Below, piece by piece: positions 43,358-50,954 of a DNA stretch of 50,954 nucleotides. The notes beneath the pieces were generated by a model. It ran no database searches. It saw only the letters and a list, made by a program, of their open reading frames with translations, and was not told the DNA's origin. The DNA is from Pelomyxa schiedti (Eukaryota > Evosea > Pelobiontida > Pelomyxidae). The DNA lies in contig JAHLWZ010000909.1 in assembly GCA_020536535.1 (NCBI GenBank), positions 1 through 50,954 of the forward strand. Direction: 5' to 3'. The translations under genes were made by a program, and so were the position numbers. How positions within the stretch are numbered: the first letter of the stretch is position 1; every line of letters begins with the position of its first letter.

Positions 43358-45959
43358 CTAGTCTGTGTTGGGAACCTTCCCCTTCGTGCATTTTGTGTGG
43401 CTGCCCTTGAGTGCATTGGTCTGCTGGGCTCTTCTTGTGGCTGCATATTGTCGTTCCTGCAACTTCATAACGCTGTTGGTTGCGGCTACTGCTGTTGGCG
43501 CAGGTGGTGGTAGTGCAACCCTTGTGGTCAAAGGAACACTCCTTGGGGGCTGGGTAACGTTTGCGGGCTTCGGCAAGAGCATGGCACCAGGTGGGGGGGG
43601 GATATTGACCTGCGGGAGTAACAGTCTTGACCTTGGAAGTGGCTGGAGAGGTTGTGTAGAGCGCAGTGACGCCAGCTGCTGCCCTTGTCGTGCTTGCACA
43701 GGTGGCTGGGTGTCATCGACCCGGAACCAGGCATGGGAAAGAGCTTCAGCCGCAGAGGGCCTCTGCGTTGGATTGTACACTAGCAGCTTCGTAATGAAAT
43801 CTCGGGCTGAGGAGAAATGTGGGTAGGCAAATTGGGTCACGGAAATCTACCTAAAGTGGAGCAGCGGGTACCGGTCGGATCAACAGAGTTGAAGTTAACC
43901 TTTTCAAATGCCACTGTCTCAGCAGTTCTATTGTCAAATGGCACTTTTCCAAAAAACCTTCAACATGCAAAGGTTAATGTAACAAGGAGATTCAGTAATC
44001 AAGAATAAAACAAAACTCAAAGGAATTAAATAAAAAAAAAAAGAGAACTGAATTCACCCAAAGAATGTTGTTGCCCCAAGGGACCAGAGATCCACTTTTT
44101 CACTATAGAGGGCCTCTCGTTTTTCAACGATTTCCGGTGCTGAATGTGTGTTACTATTAGTAAGTGTGGGAGAGCAACTGGCACACCCTTGTAAGAAAAT
44201 GTACCGCAAGTGGTCTTCAGCACCTCAGTGTAATTGGCAAAACCTAAGTCTATAACTTTAACAGAGCCCTCAATCTCTAGTGGTTGGTCACATTTTATCA
44301 TAATGTTCTCAGGCTGACACTTGGTTTTAGAAAATAGCAAATAAATGGAAGCCGAATTGGCTCCCGAACACACTTTCAAATCTCGGTGTGTGATATGATT
44401 GACATGCATATGGTGCAGAGCTTTCAAAATTTGCCTCGCTATCATCTTAATACTTGTTTCAGGCAAGATTTTTGCCTGATCACTCCCTATCTGCGCCAAT
44501 GTCTCCCCCTTGATCCTTGTGGGGTGCAGTTAATCGTTATGAAAGGGAGGAGTGTTGGACAAAACACATACCTCTCCATAACGATTCTAAACCACCTGGA
44601 GTTCTTGCTCATCTTGAAACCAAAAGGTGTGGGAAAGTTCACATGCGGGGAAAGCCTGTTGCATTTTTTCAATCAGAAGCAGGTTGTTGGGAGAGGATAT
44701 GAATACCTCTGTAGGAGGTCGTACTCCCTATATATGTCAAAGTCCCTTGGAGCTTTCTGATGTACCTTCTCAACATCAATTACCTTGAACAAAGAGTTAT
44801 TTGTGGAAAAAATAAGTACACGAAGGAAGCGGACCTTAATGGCGACATCCGTGTTTTGTCGAAATGCCCTCTCAAGCTGGCCACGGTAAACTCTTCCGAA
44901 CTCTCCACTTTTGTATTGGTCAATCATTAGAAAGGGGGACGATCCAAAATAGGTTGCAATGCCAGGCAATTAAGTCCTTGTAAACAGTGACCGTCCCTTC
45001 CTTAATCTGGAAGACCATTTTCGGGCCTATTTGCCTCAAGTTCCTGAACAGGAAGTCTTTTAGGTTTTTTAGTTGGAACAAAACGCACGTGTCGAAAGTA
45101 AAAATTAAGTTACGGACGGTGCACGAGAATCAACAATTCTACATACTCCTGGTGCCTGCAGTTATTATAACGTCCGACTCGAGTCTACGGGATTGCCCTT
45201 GCTCTACTCTAGTGCCGCCGAGAAAGATGCACTCATCGTCGGCCCTTGGAGTGATTTGAGTTGGTACAAGTGAGTGTGTGAAATGGGATGGCAGAGGTAA
45301 GGCGGGGCAACTTGAAACACACCTTATTGCGGCAGTACAATACCCCTTGGGGTGAGTGCTTTCGTCGTACGGCCGCTCGCCGTTCAGGGAGAGCCTGAAA
45401 ATCGTGAAGTGTTTCGGCGCCACACCGGAGTGTTCCCAGATCAAATCACACATCCCGTCAAACCCAAAAGTGACCTCAGACTCTGGGAACGCAGGGGTCG
45501 CGTTAGTTGTTCATCTTTGAAATTGTAATTTAAGAGCAAGCGAGATAGATAAATTAGATAGATGAAGCACTAGAGAAGAGAGCTGGGTCAGACATACTAA
45601 TTACAAATCCTTCTACTTCAAGTTGCGCCTCCCCCGATTCGTATGTTATTCGGCCCCATTCGTTGGGGTGTGGGGCTGACACGTTTGCAGGTGCAGTGGG
45701 TCGCATGTTCTGGCACCGCGGCATTTTTGGCTGCATACAGAAAGAAAAACCCGTTGTTTAGTATTTGTTAAAAAAAACGAGGGAGAACACACAAACACGC
45801 GAACATAAAACAGCACAACATAGAACAGAGAACAACCAGTGGCGCCGTGCGTTGGAGATCGACCAGGGCCAGTTCACTTGGTGGCACGAGAGGAGCCGGT
45901 CTCTTCCGCCCCGCGACAGTTGCGTCGTCGCAGATTCTACCGTCGTTCTGCGCCGACAT
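43358..45959 (-). CDS. Ser/Thr protein kinase with long unrecognised N-terminus and Pro/Gln-rich tail
   Basis: The kinase core is clear: a glycine loop rebuilt across an intron (KMVFQIKEGT then FGRVYRG), TDVAIKV, EKVHQKAPRDFDIYREYDLL with the alpha-C Glu, KALHHMHVNHITHRDLK (catalytic loop, about 44375-44420), PENIMIKC, then VIDLGFANYTE, so DLG replaces DFG at 44227-44256. CGTFSYKAPE-type sequence and KLLVYNPTQRPSAAEALSHA with WF follow. The C-terminal 110 residues are Pro/Gln/Ala-rich. The N-terminal region is assigned by splice continuity from MSAQNDGRICDD (45959): QPKMPRCQNM, NEWGRITYESGEAQLEVEGF, DLIWEHSGVAPKHFTIFRLS, ECIFLGGTRVEQGQSRRLES. It resembles no domain I know. DLG is tolerated in active kinases. 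The N-terminal part might instead be a separate gene. Confidence 0.62.
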
Positions 45960-46141
45960 GGTTGGTGCAGCTGTTGATTGGCGGTTTTATTATATTTTTT
46001 GATTGACAACCCTCGAATCTTGTCTAGGGAAATGCCAATCTGTTATTATGTCTTGTCTCTTTTTATTCTTCATATTATAAAACGGCAGCGAGGTGCGATG
46101 GATTTCTACACGAGCTCCCCGTTTTCCCCTGCCCACAGTAA

Positions 46142-48180
46142 ATGAAGAAGAAAAAAAGGAACGAGAGGTGTTTGGCAACACGAATCCCCGTCGTTGTCGA
46201 ACAATGGTGAGTGCCTAGTCACTTCCGAATATGCGACATCTCCATGGCCGGATTTGTTGTTGGGTGGTGGGCGGTGGGAGGTGGGTCAAAATCAAGATTC
46301 TCGGCGTTGGCCCTTGTGGCCAGATCTGGCACATCCGCTGCTTTGTGTTGTTTATATGATCGCTGTGGCAACGTTTTAGTTCTTTAATTTCCTCGACGTT
46401 TGTAATCCTTCATCCTTCATCTTCAGTAATTTCAGTTAAGGTATCCATGAAGGAGCGTGACCAGGCTGGCTACATTTACTGAATTGATTATCAATGCGTG
46501 ATTTGATTTATCCTTATGAATAAACCCACAGCAAGCGGACAAATAAACCAAGTTACTTGATTACCATTTTCTCTCTCCAGGTGTCGAACCGTCAAAACAG
46601 TTTTGTTAAAGAATTTTGGCAGAAGTGTTGGCAAACCTTCAACTCACTCTCGTGAGGTAACTATCTTTCCATGATGAAGGGTTTCAATTTTCACTTTCTA
46701 CTTTCCTTCAGATATGACACAACTGAGAGAGTCGGGCCTTGTGCGATTGGAGTGGCCATTCATGCTGTAAGAGCTGGCCAACTGAATCTTATTTTCAATG
46801 TTTGGCTTCATTACTATTCAATACATTCACCTCTAAAAGATGGTTACAGTTGATAGTCTCTCTGTCTACTGGGACACAAGCTGTACACATATTGGTTCAG
46901 GTATTAGACTTTTTCTGCCTATATCAAGAAAATGAAACTAACTGTGAATAATGCTCAACCTGCGTCAACAACTGCTTCAACACCTAAATATATTGCAACT
47001 GCTGAAGACAAGCTTGCCCTTGATGAATTAAGCGTTGAAGATATCATTTCCTTTCGCTCTCTTGCAACAATTCAGTTGAAGCCAAAACCCCACCCCAGAA
47101 CCCACCGCAGCCCAACCACAACCAGCGGCAGTTCAACAACGTGGATGGGTATCCTGGCTGACGAGGGGCATGTGGCAAGCTCCTCAAGTCCCCACTACAT
47201 TGTGAACAGCACTGAATGGAAGAACCTGACGGAAAAAGAAACAACTCAACCAAGTTGAAAAGACCAAGTGCACCATCTATCAAGATCCACCGCAGACACC
47301 CGGAAGAAAAAGTCTATAGAATTGTATTAATATTGTACCAAATGAAATCTCGGCTCACCCACAGCTTGCCTCAGAAACAGTTTCTGGGACAGCCACTTCC
47401 TCAGTCTCAATAACCTCCGTTTCATCAGCTCCACAACTCTCGTCTGTGCCACCAGTGCGCCTTCAGCCCCAACTTCGTACCCAGTACCTTCAATTGACAT
47501 TCGCGCTTGTTTCTTCATTACTTTCAGTGTATCAAACCTGGATGAATGACTATGAAAATACAACGTGTATTCTGTTGTTGCCCGTGCCCCCATGCAGACC
47601 CGCAACATGCCACCCTACAAATTCAAGTACAAGGTCATTGATTGTGGATGATTTATGTCGCCCCAACTGAAACAGCGCAGCTTCATCAGATATGTATGAT
47701 CTTATGTGAATTGTCTTGTCACTCACGGAAAGAAAGATATGAGCCATAAATTGTCTATATGTCTAGTGGACCACCCTGGGCTTGATTCCTGGAGTCAGGA
47801 TGCCACTATTTACACAATCAGATACTTTTGACAAGGTATTGCTCAAGCCTTTTTTTTTATAGAATTGGTGCCTAATACTGGAGTAAGGCCGTTCCATTTG
47901 AGGCAACAGGAGCAAGTAGTGTTGTTAGCATTACAGGGGACACTGTCTATGATGTATACGAACTAGCAGTGAGTATAACACGCCAACCTGCCCCATATGA
48001 CAGGTCATAAAATGCAGTACGGGTTCTCCCCGATGCACAATTGTGAACGAAACGCATGTGGAGCTATCTTACCGCGTTCCAGATATTCTCGTAATGGTTG
48101 TTAAGCCTACAGATTCTCTTCCCCTCTACTGTGGGCTCTTAAAACAAATTCAGTACTTGCCTGAAGGTTTACGTTGAGTT
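46142..48180 (+). pseudogene. VPS13-like N-terminal fragment, probably truncated or degraded
   Basis: A possible exon 1 (MKKKKRNERCLATRIPVVV) is followed about 380 bp later by exons that read CRTVKTVLLKNFGRSVGKPS, SRYDTTERVGPCAIGVAIHA and KMVTVDSLSVYWDTSCTHIG. These match the VPS13 N-terminal region, where 'IRYED...PFAIGVTL' and 'LDSLSVYWNT' are conserved. A later stretch near 48010-48120 (TIVNETHVELSYRVPDILVM) is reminiscent of the middle of VPS13 but weak. Full VPS13 proteins exceed 3000 residues, whereas this locus is about 2 kb and its frames between the matches are broken by stops and Thr/Ser-rich sequence. It could be a decayed copy, a short paralogue, or two unrelated pieces. VPS13 transfers lipids between membranes. 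Confidence 0.38.
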
Positions 48181-48664
48181 ACGCAGACACTTGAATAATA
48201 CTTTGATTGTTTCTAAACGGTTCTAGTTTCCCTGTTTCATAATCAAAACTGGAGTAAGAGATTTCATGTATACAACTTCTATCTCTTAAGAATGCTTTAT
48301 GATGAGCCCAAACAGATTGCCGCCGGGATTGGTAAGGAGGTCTCTTCACCACAACCTAACAGACCTTGGTAAATGTGATACTTAATTTTCACAGCTCTCC
48401 CACGAAGTGCTGATATCTAGGAAGACCACGATTGATGAGCGAGAAGCCACAACACTCTGGTGACGATTATGTAACGGAGAACAACAGGTCACAGCAGACG
48501 CATATATATATATATATATATGCATGGCACCTCTGCGGCATCCGCTGCCGTTGGTTGTTCTTCTGACACACGACCCCCACACAACAACTCACAAATTAGC
48601 CACAAGAGAGCGGAAAAAAAAATTGGACATTTGACAATGCCACAACAGAAAAGAAAAACAAACA
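48181..48664. other. Intergenic region with a (TA)n tract
   Basis: No gene was found. At 48501-48523 there is an alternating CATATATA...TATG tract, self-complementary and flanked by GC-containing bases. The rest is mixed-composition leader sequence before the ATG at 48665. Confidence 0.5.
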
Positions 48665-50150
48665 ATGAGCGACCAGGAACCGGCTGACATGGGCGACGAC
48701 GACGCGGTGCTCGGGGGCGTCTCCGGGGGGGACTCGAGGTCGGCGGTGGAGGAGCCGAAGCCCCCCGATCCGCGCGGCGCGGCGGACTGCAATCTCGTGG
48801 CGGACCCGACGCAACAGGAGCTTGGCGAGATCGCAGATGCCGATGCCGATGCCGATGCCGATGCCAATCTGCAGATGGTAGCACGCGGTCCCCCCGATCG
48901 AGAGCATCCCGCTCCCCTCTCTTGCGTGGTGCCACCACCCCCTGCCGTAACTGACGACGAGGAGTCCGCAGCACCACCGCTGTCAAATGTAACTGTGTGC
49001 ATTCTTGAAGAGAGGGTGGGGCACTGTGAGAAAGTATTTCTCGCAACCAACTTGGAGGTTCGTGGTTCTTTCCTTGTTACTAGTTGAAATCGCTTCTCTC
49101 ATTGTTCTTTTTTTTTTACAGGAAACTGCAGACATTTTTATCATGTGCCCCCTGGAGAACCCGGCTGCTCAGATACTGCGTTGTGGCCGCGTTTTCGCTA
49201 TTGCCAACTGCGAATGCGGAGATTTCTGTGCAGGCCGCAGCGCAATTTCTATCAGAGAGGAGACCTCTGTTACTGCAATCAATGAAAATGAGATGCACCC
49301 TAAGAGAGAGGTGAAGTATCACTTTGCCACTGATGACGAAGTGGATGCCAGGCTGGAGAGGTCGAAGTCTGACCAGACAATACAACCCTTCGGTATGTCT
49401 TCCTTTCTTCCTTTTATTTTCTTGAGAGTGCTCTCTTTCTTTCCCTCACAAATCACAGACTTCATTGGACTTGTTCTCACGAAGGCGAGGAAAGTGGTCA
49501 TCGGGATCACTAAAAACAGCCTTGAAGTGATGACCCCGGGTGGAAGCACATACCGGGTCATGGTGGAGTCGTCAACGATCAGGAAGGGTGACATAGTAGC
49601 CATAAAGATGGCGCACACCATGTACGACGATAACGATGGCTGTTGGGTGGAGGGAAGCATGATGATATCTTGGGTCTCTGTGAACCCTGTGTGCGCGGAA
49701 TCAGGCAAGCTGCTGCAGCAACGCTCTAAGATAATTAAGGCAAACAGGCAGACTCCTCCCAGCACTTCACACAGGCATTTGGGCAGTGGGCCCATTGTCC
49801 AACCGCATCCATTTCAAGAACAACCTCAGGCTCCCCCTATTTGTTCCCCACGCACATCATCATTTGCAGTAACCAATGTTCAGCAGCGGCCTGCATCATC
49901 AGGACAACCAACTATCACATGTAAATCACACAGCAACAATGCACTCCAAGAGAGGTACCGCAATGTGCAGCTGGAAACTTCCTCTGCCGCAACCACAACC
50001 ACAAGCACTCAAAGCCCACAAGGTCCCAACAACCCCATCTCTACATCCCCAATGTACTCTCACAGCACACCAGCTTCCCAAAGTCCAGTGTCACGTGAGG
50101 AATATGAACTGCTAGTCAAGCAGTACATCAAGGACAACCAAGATGACTGA
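48665..50150 (+). CDS. Unknown protein: acidic/Pro N-terminus, central folded region, Ser/Gln/Pro tail
   Basis: From MSDQEPADMGDDDAVLGG the first exon (to about 49057) is acidic and contains DADADADADAN encoded by a GATGCC repeat, then a Pro patch and SNVTVCILEERVGHCEKVFL. After an intron ending near 49121 comes ETADIFIMCPLENPAAQILR with RVFAIANCECGDFC, and a basic/acidic stretch. A second intron (about 49394-49458) leads to DFIGLVLTKARKVVIGITKN, LEVMTPGGSTYRVMVESSTI, RKGDIVAIKMAH and WVEGSMMISWVSVNP. These beta-rich pieces look like an OB- or SH3-like barrel. The last 130 residues are low complexity and end REEYELLVKQYIKDNQDD, a likely short helix. No family was recognised. Confidence 0.58.
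48835..48864 (+). repeat. In-frame GATGCC microsatellite
   Basis: Five tandem GATGCC-type units within the first exon of the gene at 48665 encode alternating Asp-Ala. Because the unit is 6 nt, copy-number change would keep the frame. Confidence 0.75.
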
Positions 50151-50373
50151 ATGAGGAACCCCCAACCAGCATGTCAGTTTTGTTGAAGTGGATTTGTAGT
50201 GTTTACCTAGTGATTTTGTCCGGTAACTGTTATGACCTTTTTTCCGTGAATCATCATTGATTCAAATGGTGATTCCGGAAGATAAGATCATGTTTGTTTT
50301 CCGGTACCAGATTTGGTTTTTTTGTTGTTTGTCAGGAGGAAATTTTTTGACAAAAAATACAAACAACACAACA

Positions 50374-50954
50374 ATGAGCGAGGACGGGGCAGAGCCGGTG
50401 AAGCGGCTTGTGGAGGCGATGATGGGTGTTGCCCAGGGCTCTGGTGAGGGCATGGTCTCCGTATACAAGGGCATCCGCGATGCCCTGATGTGTCCCTGTT
50501 TTCCCCTGGAAACCCATGTGGAGATCTCGCTCCTCCAAGGGTTTGTGTCAGGGGTGGAGAGGGATCTGTTGGGGGCCGGTGCCGCCTCGGAGAGCGCCGT
50601 TCGGTGTTTGTCCGCGATCTTGCGGAACAAATACACCTTCGCTGCGTGCATCGACGATGAGATGGCACGACAGATCTACACCTTCCTCGAGAAGGGCTTG
50701 CAACAGCCACAAACTCTCCGTGTGACTTTGCAAGCGGTCTACGCCACGCACTCACTCAGCACCGCACCGAGCGATACTCTATTACACGCGGTTTGTTGTT
50801 TATTCCCTAAAAATGTTTTATTCTTATTTGATTTTGTGAGGAGTGATGGCCGATGGATTCAGGGAATCTCGCCGCGGTGATTGGGCGCCAAGTTGGCCAA
50901 CTAATTATGGTCATTCACGGGAACGAGTGCGTTCAAGCTAACAGGCACCAGCCA
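50374..50954 (+). CDS. Helical-repeat protein, 5' part only (cut by right edge)
   Basis: From MSEDGAEPVKRLVEAMMGVA the first exon runs about 140 codons to LSTAPSDTLLHA. A 71-nt intron ends near 50862 and the frame continues GNLAAVIGRQVGQLIMVIHG to the window edge. The sequence is a series of amphipathic helices with Ala/Leu/Val spacing (SESAVRCLSAILRNKYTFAA, MARQIYTFLEKGLQQPQTLR), as in HEAT/ARM proteins. The spacing recalls the N-terminus of RIF1, but the similarity is too weak to name it. The start is chosen because an A-rich leader precedes the ATG. Confidence 0.5.

Noticed and set aside
48501-48523. (TA)n tract as an origin or CRISPR-like repeat
   Set aside because: It is a simple dinucleotide microsatellite with no spaced copies and no associated genes.
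1-50954. Bacterial-type operon, CRISPR array, riboswitch or tRNA genes
   Set aside because: The window is eukaryotic with introns in nearly every gene. No regularly spaced repeats were seen, and no cloverleaf with anticodon arm was recognised by eye.

Overview
The window is nuclear DNA from a eukaryote with a compact, intron-rich genome. Coding regions are broken by short GT...AG introns, mostly about 40-90 nt with a pyrimidine-rich 3' end. Neighbouring genes are separated by as little as about 100 bp. Recognisable proteins include a dynactin Arp (ACTR10), translin-associated factor X, PARN, an exosome cap subunit, U1A, a ZNFX1-type helicase, an FHA-domain checkpoint-like kinase, a thioester macroglobulin and a VPS13-like fragment. 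No lineage-specific marker was found. A compact-genome protist, perhaps near the opisthokont or amoebozoan side, is a reasonable guess and no more.

Layout. Bases 1-3.1 kb are transposon debris: a BED/hAT transposase on the minus strand, a piggyBac-like 3' end with a zinc knuckle on the plus strand, and a broken non-LTR reverse transcriptase on the minus strand. From 3.7 to 5.1 kb is a Ser/Thr-rich protein in one exon, with a 315-codon ORF on the opposite strand. From 5.5 to 11.3 kb is a membrane-anchored alpha-2-macroglobulin with an intact thioester motif. From 11.7 to 13.1 kb is a rhodanese plus dual-specificity phosphatase. From 13.2 to 28.8 kb most genes handle RNA: TSNAX, EXOSC3/RRP40, SNRPA/U1A, a half-LIM plus double zinc ribbon protein, a cold-shock-domain protein apparently continuous with a ZNFX1 helicase, an unrecognised gene, and PARN. 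ACTR10 follows, divergent from PARN.

The right half holds a small unknown gene, a condensation-type acyltransferase, RRP15, a large unknown gene with a proline/SR-rich first exon, a bestrophin-like fragment next to a perfect 29-bp inverted repeat, an FHA-kinase, a poorly resolved gene, a second kinase (DLG instead of DFG), a VPS13-like N-terminal fragment, an unknown acidic-N-terminus protein and the 5' end of a helical-repeat protein cut by the window edge.

Exon boundaries were worked out by hand from frame and splice-site continuity. Outer coordinates of genes with a seen start and stop are firm, but some internal exons are approximate. The most interesting items are the cold-shock/ZNFX1 fusion, the type II membrane macroglobulin, the half-LIM/zinc-ribbon protein and the concentration of RNA-processing genes in 15 kb.
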